DNA of 10,693 nt, taken from Cephalothrix simula (taxonomy: Eukaryota; Nemertea; Palaeonemertea; Archinemertea; Cephalotrichidae). The stretch is from NCBI GenBank assembly GCA_035591015.1, contig JAXIUW010218286.1, positions 1-10,693 on the forward strand, given 5' to 3'. The translations under genes and the position numbers were made by a program. This document shows positions 1 to 6,161 of the stretch, one piece after another (positions within the stretch are counted from its first letter, which is position 1; each line of letters opens with the position of its first letter). Under the pieces are notes generated by a model. That model did no database searches, was not told the origin of the DNA, and worked only from the letters and a program-made list of their open reading frames with translations.

Positions 1-841
1 TGTTGAAAAGGTTGGTCTTTCACAATACTAATTTACCTATGTTTTCAAAGTCATCCTGACAAAATAAAGTTCTAAAGGTATTATTTCAAATAATAACCAT
101 CATATTATCAACAGGAATGGAGTAAATAATAATTACTTTGAATTTTGAAGGACAAAGTTCCAGGAATAGTTTCTGTTCGGGGTTTAAGATTTGGTATTGA
201 ACAGATAGGATTTCCGTTCTCTACTGTAACGTTCTGAATTTCAGTAAGGTTAGTTTGTCGAGACGGCAGATATGCTATTTTGTGACCGTAAATGTCAACT
301 ATGTTCGGATTAATTAAACAAGCTAACAAGATGGTGTTTCATCACAAGTAAATTATACTTATGGTTTCATCTTATCATGATTAACTATAAAGACTACATT
401 AATATTCATTGGAACCCTCGATGAATTCTGGGTTCACATCATCCTTGGCCAACGTGTTTGATGGTAACTATTTGACTATCCAAGCTTAGTTCGCTCATTC
501 ACCGCTGCTTTCATCTAACCCCTTGAACTTTTGTGGAAAAGATCGGCCTGAGAATGACGATCCAATCACAAACGCGAATACATCCAAATAATAGAAATAG
601 CACGTGCGTCTTTTGAAAATGTCGTCTGGCCCTTAGAGTAATCTATTCAATAAATTATTTAATATAAATAGAAACATGATGAATGAAAGGGCTTTTAAAA
701 TAGACGAGATACTTACATGATAACACATCATAATCTAAGGGGTTTGATGAATTAAAGGCAGAGAGACAACATCAAACCTCTTGGCCAAGGATGGGGTTCA
801 CATATCAACCATCAGCTACCTATAACTCAATACTAAAGAGA
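1..841. other. Region without a recognised gene downstream of the array
   Basis: No zinc-finger remnant, RNA gene or convincing coding frame was seen here on either strand. A 73-codon open frame on the minus strand (108-329) has no recognisable motif and no clear splice signals. The stretch holds a long-range inverted repeat (440-463 with 770-793). A minus-strand ATTAAA (658-663) lies about 180 bases past the last cassette's stop and could be a weak polyadenylation signal. Confidence 0.5.
440..793. repeat. Long-range inverted repeat, 24-base arms
   Basis: Positions 440-463 and 770-793 are inverted copies matching at 21 of 24 bases. The three mismatches fall together in the middle of the arm. 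The right arm also contains a nine-base piece (catcaaacc) that is inverted relative to ggtttgatg near 741-750, giving a smaller nested hairpin. The 306 bases between the arms have no coding signal. It could be a remnant of a non-autonomous transposon, but no target-site duplication was recognised. Confidence 0.45.
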
Positions 842-1026
842 TTAAATACTGTTACCCAAATTATGTTTGTTTGAAACATGGTAAGTCATTGAGTGTTTCT
901 GTGAAAATCCTCGACCACAAAACTCGCACACAAATGGCTTTTCGCCAGCATGACTGCGGTAGTGCAAGCGTAAGTTATATGCTTTCTTTAACACTTTACC
1001 GCACAGTTCACACACATATTTACAGC
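842..1026 (-). CDS. Zinc-finger terminal exon E22 (61 residues)
   Basis: This is the last cassette in transcription order. The acceptor is TGTCGTTCCAG and the split codon is NGC, the only GC-type start among the open cassettes; a G from the upstream exon would still give Gly. Finger 1 has Cys6, Cys9, His22 and His26; finger 2 has Cys34, Cys37, His50 and His55. The linker is HAGEKPF, with Ala where all others have Thr. Finger 1 (GKVLKKAYNLRL) has Leu in place of the usual aromatic residue and helix residues Lys, Tyr, Asn, Leu at -1, 2, 3, 6. Finger 2 (GRGFSQKHSMTY) is canonical. Its divergence from E20-E15 suggests it is not part of the recent duplication block. It ends KHNLGNSI then TAA. Confidence 0.88.
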
Positions 1027-1107
1027 CTGGAACGACATACAAATTAAATTACTGATAGATTTTATATATTAGAACAAGACTTCCGAAGCCTTATACTTTC
1101 TCATAAC

Positions 1108-1298
1108 TCAGTAGGAGTTTTGAGACTCATGGCTATAAGTGGCATGGTATCGTAGAGTAGCTTTTTGTGCAAATCCGCGACCACAATAGGGGCATATGAA
1201 TGGTTTTTCCCCAGTATGAACTCGTTCGTGCATTTTAAGGCTAGCAGCTGATGGTTGAATTTTACCACAGAATTTACACATGAAGCACCTCCGCCCAC
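1108..1298 (-). CDS. Zinc-finger terminal exon E21 (63 residues)
   Basis: The acceptor TATCATTCCAG is followed by the split codon NGT and then GRRCFMC. Zinc ligands are Cys8, Cys11, His24, His28 (finger 1) and Cys36, Cys39, His52, His57 (finger 2), with the linker HTGEKPF. Finger 1 reads [12 protein letters not shown]: Gln stands where a Phe or Tyr is expected, and helix position +3 is Ser. Finger 2 reads GRGFAQKATLRY. The tail is SHESQNSY, then TGA. The PYCGRGFAQK stretch of finger 2 resembles E10 and E12 rather than the neighbouring E20-E15 (NRGFTQK), so either the array order has been shuffled or exon segments have been exchanged by gene conversion. Confidence 0.92.
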
Positions 1299-1400
1299 CT
1301 GGAATGATAAAAAGCACCACCGCATTAAAAATAATCACATATTTGGCTCTATTGTAAATCATTTCTAATCCACACTAGAATTAAAATAAAAATTAACATT

Positions 1401-1579
1401 TCAGCTCTTATGCTTCGAAGCGAGATGGTACGTAAGTGAAGTTTTTTGTGTAAATCCTCGGTTACAATGAATGCATACGAATGGCTTTTCACCAGTATGA
1501 ACTCGTTCGTGTCTCCTAAGAAGAGCTGCCGATGGCTGAATTTTACCGCAGAATTTACACATAAAGTATCTTCGGCCAC
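1401..1579 (-). CDS. Zinc-finger terminal exon E20 (59 residues)
   Basis: The acceptor TATATAATTTCAG opens a frame with no Met before the fingers, so it is only visible as an exon. It reads [20 protein letters not shown], then [18 protein letters not shown] and NRGFTQKTSLTY. Ligands are Cys8, Cys11, His24, His28, Cys36, Cys39, His52 and His57. Finger 1 has Leu at helix +3 and Arg at +6. The tail is very short, KHKS, ending in TGA. It is the nearest intact relative of the broken neighbour E19, with which it shares the 'ALLR' stretch of finger 1. The acceptor lies only 43 bases below the end of E19. Confidence 0.9.
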
Positions 1580-1608
1580 CTGAAATTATATAAAAAAGCC
1601 ATCGAATT

Positions 1609-1640
1609 ATGATATGATTATATCATGATATGATTATATC
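1609..1640. repeat. Two perfect 16-base tandem copies
   Basis: The unit atgatatgattatatc occurs at 1609-1624 and again at 1625-1640. The repeat covers the 3' end of broken cassette E19 and its ordinary-frame stop, replacing the tail sequence seen in E17 and E18. It probably arose by slippage or local duplication. Confidence 0.85.
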
Positions 1641-1808
1641 ATGCTTTGAAGCGACATGATACTGTAAGTGAACTTTCTGGGGTAAATCCTCGGTTACATT
1701 AAACGCATATGAATGGCTTTTCACCAGTATGAATTCGTTCGCGTGTCCTGAGGAGAGCTCCTGTTGGTTGAATTTTACCACAGAATTTACACCTAAAGCA
1801 TCGGCCAC
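1623..1808 (-). pseudogene. Broken zinc-finger exon E19
   Basis: The acceptor TATATAATTGCAG and the NGT split codon are intact, but the coding part is not. Read from the acceptor, finger 1 (CKFCGKIQPTGALLRT) has Arg (CGC) where the first zinc-binding His should be. In finger 2 the codon after ICV is TAA, where sister cassettes have TAT (Tyr), so the protein stops before the second Cys. One extra base in the following FTQK stretch (ACCCCAGAAAG against ACTCAAAAAG in E18) shifts the frame. The remainder, QYHVASKH, is readable only in the next frame. Total length after the split codon is 184 bases, not a multiple of three. It is a degenerate copy very close to E18 and E20. Confidence 0.9.
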
Positions 1809-1835
1809 CTGCAATTATATAAAAAAGGCACCGAA

Positions 1836-2029
1836 TTATCTCATTGGTTTGATATTCTCATGCTTTGAAGCGACATGATACTGTAAGTGAACTTTTTGAG
1901 TAAAGCCTCGGTTACAATAAACGCATATGAATGGCTTATCCCCAGTATGAACTCGTTCGTGTCTTTTAAGTTTGGCTGCTGACGGTTCAATTTTACCACA
2001 GTATTTACAAACGAAGAATCTTCGGCCAC
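1836..2029 (-). CDS. Zinc-finger terminal exon E18 (64 residues)
   Basis: The acceptor is TATATAATTGCAG and the reading frame starts GRRFFVCKYC. Finger 1 is GKIEPSAAKLKR, with Lys at helix +3 and Arg at +6. Finger 2 is NRGFTQKVHLQY, with His at +3. Ligands are Cys8, Cys11, His24, His28, Cys36, Cys39, His52 and His57. The linker is HTGDKPF, Asp replacing Glu, a variant shared only with E17 and E16. The tail is KHENIKPMR and then TAA. Only 27 bases separate this stop from the first coding base of E19, which is just room for an acceptor. Any transcript ending here must therefore carry E19 sequence in its 3' untranslated region or be cleaved almost at once. Confidence 0.92.
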
Positions 2030-2074
2030 CTGCAATTATATAAAAAAGCCATCAATTATCTCATTTATCCATAA

Positions 2075-2268
2075 CTATAGAGGTGGTTTAATATTCTCAT
2101 GCCTTGAAGCGACATGGTACTGTAAATGGGCTTTTTGAGTAAATCCTCGGTTACAATAAACACATATGAATGGCTTATCACCAGTATGCACTCGTTCGTG
2201 TATTTTAAGATGGGCTGTTGATGGCTGAATTTTACCACAGTATTTACAAACGAAGTACCTTCGGCCAC
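2075..2268 (-). CDS. Zinc-finger terminal exon E17 (64 residues)
   Basis: The acceptor TTATAATTGCAG leads into GRRYFVCKYC. Finger 1 is GKIQPSTAHLKI, with helix +3 His and +6 Ile. Finger 2 is [12 protein letters not shown]. Ligand spacing is identical to E18 and the linker is HTGDKPF. The tail RHENIKPPL ends in TAG. Tail and introns align closely with E18 (shared ENIKP), so the two are recent tandem duplicates that differ mainly in finger 1. The decayed relic E14 (3011-3117) aligns best with the 3' half and tail region of this cassette. Confidence 0.93.
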
Positions 2269-2389
2269 CTGCAATTATAAGAAAAGCCATCGAATTATAA
2301 TAATAATGCCATTTTCCACTAAAAAGGAGTCTAATCTGCAGGTATTTTCAGGTCAAATTATTTAAAGGGCTAACAACACGATTTCAAAA

Positions 2390-2571
2390 CTACGGAATCT
2401 CGTGCTTCGAAACGACATGATACTGTAAATGAGCTTTTTGTGTAAATCCTCGTTTACAATAAACGCATATGAATGGCTTATCACCAGTATGCACTCGTTC
2501 GTGTCTTATAAGTTGGGCTGCTGACGGTTGATTTTTACCACAGTATTTACAAACGAAGTATCTTCGGCCAC
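2390..2571 (-). CDS. Zinc-finger terminal exon E16 (60 residues)
   Basis: The acceptor TATATAATTGCAG opens GRRYFVCKYC. Finger 1 is GKNQPSAAQLIR: Asn at the third spacer position, Gln at helix +3 and Arg at +6. Finger 2 is KRGFTQKAHLQY, with Lys where neighbours have Asn or Gly. The linker is HTGDKPF. The short tail KHEIP ends in TAG. Finger 2 helix residues are the same as in E17, so the two differ in predicted DNA contacts only through finger 1. Confidence 0.93.
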
Positions 2572-2695
2572 CTGCAATTATATAAGAAGCCATTAAATTA
2601 AAATGAAAAGTCATTTATCAGTCACAGAGTGTCAATTATTTATATTAACTTCCAGTTATTATGTGCAATATGATGTAATTTCAAGAGAAAAAGAT

Positions 2696-2898
2696 TCAAA
2701 ACTGTATAGCTTGTTTCAAGGTCTTAGAATGCTTAGAAGCGACATGGTATTGCAATGAAGCTTTTTGTGTAAATCCTCGGTTACAATGAAAGCATACAAA
2801 GGGCTTTTCACCAGTATGAACTCGTTCGTGTATTTTCAAATGGGCTGCTGATGGCTGGATTTTACCACAGTAGTTACACACGAAGCGTCCTCGGCCAC
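2696..2898 (-). CDS. Zinc-finger terminal exon E15 (67 residues)
   Basis: The acceptor ATATCATTGCAG leads into [10 protein letters not shown]. Finger 1 [12 protein letters not shown] is the same as that of E17 except for one helix residue (+1 Ala against Thr), so both have His at +3. Finger 2 is [12 protein letters not shown] with Ser at +3. The linker is HTGEKPF. The longest tail of this block, [12 protein letters not shown], ends in TGA. It lies 124 bases upstream of the E16 acceptor, a little more room than in E17-E19, but still without a donor or an AATAAA signal. Confidence 0.92.
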
Positions 2899-3010
2899 CT
2901 GCAATGATATTAGAAGCCACCGAATTAAAATTTATCAGTCATATACTTTGGATCATCATAATTACATGTATTAGTTTACCCAATGGATTCAAATTTTAAG
3001 TATTTACTGT

Positions 3011-3117
3011 GAAGGTGGTTTATAACCCACATGTCTGAGTACACATGATACATACATGTATACAGTAATGTGTATTTTTTGCGTAAATCTTTGTCCACTA
3101 TAAATGAATATATATGT
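3011..3117 (-). pseudogene. Relic of a second zinc finger, E14
   Basis: Read on the minus strand, this stretch keeps the frame IYSGQRFTQKIH, matching the second-finger pattern [12 protein letters not shown] with both Cys codons lost. The following bases align with the tail of E17, including a preserved ggtggttta block. No HERVH helix end, linker or acceptor remains. The upstream boundary coincides with the tRNA-derived SINE, so insertion of that element may have removed or displaced finger 1. It is non-functional as a finger. Confidence 0.65.
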
Positions 3118-3255
3118 AGCGGTAGTCTATATATAATTGATACAAAGGAAGATTAGGATCCTGAGAGCACTCGCCAGACCCCGGGATCGAACCCGTGCCC
3201 TTCGGATATTTACCCGAAAGACTGCGCATTTGATCGCTCGGCTAGCACGAGCATT
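3118..3255 (-). repeat. tRNA-derived SINE (minus orientation)
   Basis: The minus strand carries an RNA polymerase III A box, TAGCCGAGCG (3244-3235), and a B box, GGTTCGATCCC (3193-3183). They are spaced slightly wider than in a class I tRNA, and a small TTCGG/CCGAA hairpin lies between them. The T-arm would contain mismatches, and the ends do not form a full acceptor stem, so this is not a working tRNA gene. A tRNA-unrelated body seems to follow toward 3118. The exact ends and family are unknown. Confidence 0.6.
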
Positions 3256-4066
3256 TTAAATCAGAATTCAAACTGGGAAGTCGTAGGCCCCCTATAAATA
3301 CAAATTATAATTTAATAATTTAATCTATTTATTTACAGACGATTTTCATATACAGTCAAAATAAATTTTAAATAAAATGAGATATTTACATATGGCCTGA
3401 TGCAAGGATGAATCTCGTCTTTTGCTAGATATTTACAGTGCAGTTAAGGTGAAATGAAAAGAGGCGACAAGGCAATGAAAGTAATGAATGATGAAATTAG
3501 GGAAAGGGGTTTTATTTACATTGTATGACTTGCGTGTCTTAGACAATGAACGTAACATTAAACTAAAATGCGGGGGTTGTATCTGAGGAGCCGGGAACCT
3601 TTTGCAATTTTCAATAAAGTGCTCCAAAGAGCTAGCTGTAATATCAGAGAGGGCATTTGAGGTTGTAATGTACGAAAAGATATTACTGAGGACGGATTGG
3701 GTGTTTCTGTCGGGTATCAATCGTATGTCAATCATTAATTTATTTCTAAGATTTTCGTATCGAGGAGATCCGCAGTTGCATTCTGGTGTGTACGCCCACC
3801 GTGACTGAATCGGTCTGAATTTAAATTAGAAAAATAACATATAAATTGATTAATAATAATTTTGTTTTTTCGAGATATAAGCTGTTTTTCTAAAATATAG
3901 GACAAAGTGTGTGGAGATGGTCGGATGAATCTTTTAAACTAATTTAAAGCTGTGGCGTTGTTACGATAGTTTTGATCTAAATTATTCCACATTCTTATTC
4001 CGTGCGGGAAAATACAAATACAAAAAGCTATCGAAAAGTTAAAATGACTATCTCAGATTTATCCAC
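3256..4066. other. Intronic stretch between E13 and E14
   Basis: There is no finger remnant here. The stretch contains the 130-codon open frame described separately (3433-3825), a minus-strand AATAAA at 3328-3333, and otherwise AT-rich sequence with no recognised element. Confidence 0.5.
3433..3825 (-). other. Unidentified open frame, possible non-finger exon or retrotransposon fragment
   Basis: A minus-strand frame stays open for 130 codons from just after a TAA at 3826-3828 to a stop at 3433. I do not recognise the product. Near its start it has a Cys-x-Cys-Gly motif, CNCGSPRYENLRNKL (around 3735-3780), then a mixed hydrophilic region. CxCG motifs of this kind occur near the C terminus of some non-LTR retrotransposon reverse transcriptases, but the following His/Cys residues are absent, so the match is weak. 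A plausible acceptor (TTCTAATTTAAATTCAG, AG at 3818-3819 by my reading) sits at its 5' end, and AATAAA lies 100 bases past the stop. Its intron phase would be 2, unlike the cassettes. It could be chance, a decayed transposon or a separate exon. Confidence 0.25.
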
Positions 4067-4248
4067 TTAAAGCATTAAATTCTTATGTTTCGAAACAACA
4101 TGGTATTGCAATGTAGCTTTTTGTGAAAATCCTCGATTACAATGAACACATATGAACGGCTTTTCACCAGTATGAACCCGTTCATGCCTCTTAAGATGGG
4201 ATGCTGACGGTTGACCTTTACCACAAATTTCACACACAAACCGGCCAC
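4067..4248 (-). CDS. Zinc-finger terminal exon E13 (60 residues)
   Basis: The acceptor TATCATTACAG is followed by GGRFVCEIC, two residues shorter before the first Cys than the E15-E21 group. Ligands are Cys6, Cys9, His22, His26, Cys34, Cys37, His50 and His55. Finger 1 is GKGQPSASHLKR, with His at helix +3 and Arg at +6. Finger 2 is NRGFSQKATLQY. The linker is HTGEKPF. The tail is KHKNLML and then TAA. The second finger begins CVHCNRGF, linking it to the E15-E20 group, while its short N-terminal lead resembles E12. Confidence 0.91.
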
Positions 4249-4357
4249 CTGTAATGATACAAGAAACGATCGCATTAATTATATGACGTCATTCATCATA
4301 CAATGCTCTTTATTAAGGAACATCCAAAGATGATATAAATTTCAAGCGAACAAAACG

Positions 4358-4545
4358 CTATTTATGAAAGGTACAGTCCTGATGTCTTGCGATGATGTGG
4401 CTTCGTAACGTTACTTTTTGGGCAAACCCTCTGCCACAATACGGACATAAGAAGGGTTTTTCACCAGTATGAACTCGTTTATGCCTTTTGAGATTGGCTG
4501 CTGATGGCTGAATTTTATCACAGAATTCACACACAAAGCGAGCAC
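4358..4545 (-). CDS. Zinc-finger terminal exon E12 (62 residues)
   Basis: The acceptor TATATCATTCCAG gives GARFVCEFC. Finger 1 is DKIQPSAANLKR, with Asp in place of Gly after the second Cys and Asn at helix +3. Its helix end is HKRVH rather than the usual HERVH. Finger 2 is GRGFAQKVTLRS, with helix residues Gln, Val, Thr, Ser at -1, 2, 3, 6, and the domain ends HIIARH. The linker is HTGEKPF. The tail DCTFHK ends in TAG. Finger 2 is closest to E10, and the broken E11 between them derives from the same subgroup (shared FICPY and IIAR). Confidence 0.91.
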
Positions 4546-4657
4546 CTGGAATGATATAAGAAGCGATCGCATTAAAGATGTAATTTACCAGTCACATATT
4601 ATTAATTCATCTAATGCACTCTATATAAAGGCACAAAATCCAAATGTGATTAAAATT

Positions 4658-4816
4658 TCAGGAGAAGAAAACTTGTCTTGCAATGATGTTAAATTTTGAA
4701 CAAAGCTTGTACATGTACTACAAATACGGGCATATGAATGGCATTTCCCAAGCATCAACTTGTTTATGCTTTTTAAGATGGGCTGCTGACAGTTGAAATT
4801 TACAACAGAATTCACT
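4658..4816 (-). pseudogene. Broken zinc-finger exon E11
   Basis: The cassette outline is recognisable on the minus strand: FCCKFQLSAAHLKKHKQV, then a PFICPY stretch and IIARQ. Against E12 it shows loss of about ten bases across the acceptor, so no CAG remains in place. The second His of finger 1 is Asp and the linker is DAWEMPF instead of HTGEKPF. In finger 2, Leu and a TAG stop stand where Cys-Gly should be, and about 13 bases of the helix are deleted. It can be neither spliced nor translated as a finger pair. It sits between the intact relatives E10 and E12. Confidence 0.85.
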
Positions 4817-4935
4817 TGCATTACAATGATATGATGTAATTTATACCAAGTCACATATATAATTATTAATTCATTCAATTCACTTTGTATTACCACAAAA
4901 TCCACTCAATAATTGGAATTTCAGTCAACAAAAAG

Positions 4936-5129
4936 CTATATCTGCATTATGCAGCCTTTATGTATTGCGATGATGTGGTTTTTTAAAGTTACTTTTTGGG
5001 CAAACCCTCTACCACAATACGGGCATATGAAAGGCTTCTCCCCAGTATGAATTCGTTCGTGCATTTTAAGCATGGATGGTGTGGGTTGCAATTTTCCGCA
5101 AAATTTACACTTGGGGAGTCTTCGTCCAC
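4936..5129 (-). CDS. Zinc-finger terminal exon E10 (64 residues)
   Basis: The acceptor GTATCATTCCAG leads into GRRLPKCKFC. Ligands are Cys8, Cys11, His24, His28, Cys36, Cys39, His52 and His57. Finger 1 is GKLQPTPSMLKM, with Met at both +3 and +6, unusual for DNA-contact positions. Finger 2 is GRGFAQKVTLKN and ends HIIAIH. The linker is HTGEKPF, preceded by HERIH. The tail KGCIMQI ends in TAG. The finger 2 frame is nearly that of E12 except at helix position +6 (Asn against Ser). Confidence 0.92.
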
Positions 5130-5241
5130 CTGGAATGATACAAGAATCCATCAGTAATCAGTACACTTAGTCTATTAGTATTAGTAATCAGCACCCTTTA
5201 TATTAGTATTACAAAACTATCCAATGAAAGAGGTTAATATG

Positions 5242-5429
5242 CTATTTTAAAACGTCATTATGTTTAACGGTGACATGGTATTTTAATGTAATTTTTTGGG
5301 CGAATCCCCTAAAGCAACAAGGGCATATGAATGGTTTTTCACCAGTATGAATTCGTTCATGTCTTTTAAGTTCAGCTGGTGACCGAAGGATTTTTCCACA
5401 GAATTTACACGCATGGCATCTTCGTCCAC
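5242..5429 (-). CDS. Zinc-finger terminal exon E9 (62 residues)
   Basis: The acceptor TATATCATTCCAG is followed by GRRCHACKFC. Finger 1 is GKILRSPAELKR: Leu in the aromatic position and Glu at helix +3, the only acidic residue there in the array. Finger 2 starts CPCCFRGF, with an extra Cys inside the Cys-x2-Cys loop and Phe for Gly after it. Its helix is QKITLKY and it ends HVTVKH. Ligand positions are Cys8, Cys11, His24, His28, Cys36, Cys39, His52 and His57. The linker is HTGEKPF. The tail is NDVLK, then TAG. Confidence 0.91.
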
Positions 5430-5533
5430 CTGGAATGATATAATGTTACCAATAATTAACTGATATTATTAAAATTTAACATATTCGATTTAAAAGCTAG
5501 GCGAAATAATATGCTAATTTGAGTCCACAACAT

Positions 5534-5727
5534 TTAACTCGGTGGTTTGAATTCCGTGTGGGCTGAATGGACATGGTATTGTAATGTAGCTTTTTGTGCA
5601 AATCCTCGACCACAGTAAGAGCATATAAATGGCTTTTCCCCAGTATGAACTCGTTCATGTGTTTTAAGACTGAATGGTGTTGCAAGGATTTTGCCACAGT
5701 ATTTACACATGTAGCATCTTCGGCCAC
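5534..5727 (-). CDS. Zinc-finger terminal exon E8 (64 residues)
   Basis: The acceptor TATATCATTCCAG opens GRRCYMCKYC. Finger 1 is GKILATPFSLKT, with helix residues Thr, Phe, Ser, Thr at -1, 2, 3, 6 and Leu in the aromatic position. Finger 2 is GRGFAQKATLQY, identical at the DNA-contact positions to that of E21 and E13. The domain ends HVHSAH. The linker is HTGEKPF. The tail TEFKPPS ends in TAA. Its 'KPP' tail recalls E17. Confidence 0.92.
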
Positions 5728-5795
5728 CTGGAATGATATAAAAGCCATTAATTAATATCCCTTTTATATCTAAATTTGAAGACTTGTAGTTAGTT

Positions 5796-5862
5796 ATTCA
5801 ATGTCTTTTTGAGTAAATCCCTAACACAGATTACAAAAAGATGGCCTCTCGCCAGTTTGACT
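5796..5862 (-). pseudogene. Relic of a zinc-finger cassette, E7
   Basis: The minus strand reads QTGERPSFCNLC, then a TAG stop, then GFTQKDIE and TAA: the linker and the first half of a second finger. The array-specific GFTQK signature is kept, but the residue before it is a stop and the helix and both His are gone. No finger 1 or acceptor could be found upstream. The TGERP linker is of the E3/E4/E1 type rather than the TGEKP type of the E8-E13 neighbours. Confidence 0.75.
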
Positions 5863-6161
5863 ACAATAAATATACACATGGGGTCCTTATTTAATCACCA
5901 GTATATTTTAAAAATTTGTCGTCATTTATCAGTCACATTGAATGGTAATCAGTCAGATGGAATAATTCAGTCCTTTTACGTAGTTCTTTATCAGGTATGC
6001 TTTCAGAAAAGGAATACTAAATGTAAGGTTATATACCATAGTTTTGAGTTTTCGTCTTTATTTATAGAATAATGGTTTGTCTTAAACATAAGCTGGTGTC
6101 GTGATAAATGCCGAAATGACAAAATAGGCCTTACTAAACATCTATCTAATCTTAAATAATT
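5863..6161. other. Spacer between E6 and relic E7
   Basis: There is no finger remnant or RNA gene here. A minus-strand AATAAA lies at 6057-6062, about 100 bases past the stop of E6, and could serve as its polyadenylation signal. A plus-strand 87-codon open frame overlaps relic E7 and this spacer but has no recognisable features. Confidence 0.45.

Noticed and set aside
108-329. 73-codon minus-strand open frame
   Set aside because: No domain, no array-type acceptor and no supporting signal; compatible with chance.
1349-1579. Open minus-strand frames in the alternative frame of several cassettes (also near 1841-2035, 2065-2274, 4075-4275, 5497-5748, 6152-6370, 7287-7505)
   Set aside because: They share NSVVKF/HSYAF-like words only because the zinc-finger frame on the same DNA is conserved. 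They carry no ligand pattern, and the cassette acceptor phase selects the finger frame. The part of 1623-1814 that reads as a finger is explained by the E19 frameshift.
842-2898. One long polyfinger protein made by joining neighbouring cassettes
   Set aside because: Each cassette ends in an in-frame stop, has no donor site, and some neighbours are only 27-45 bases apart.
3155-3255. A functional tRNA gene
   Set aside because: A and B boxes are present, but the T-arm pairs badly and the two ends do not form an acceptor stem, so a tRNA-derived SINE head fits better.
3602-3808. 68-codon plus-strand frame
   Set aside because: Antisense of the longer minus-strand open frame at 3433-3825, with no motif of its own.
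842-5727. CRISPR-like regular repeats
   Set aside because: The regular spacing comes from duplicated coding exons of 180-200 bases, not short direct repeats with unique spacers.
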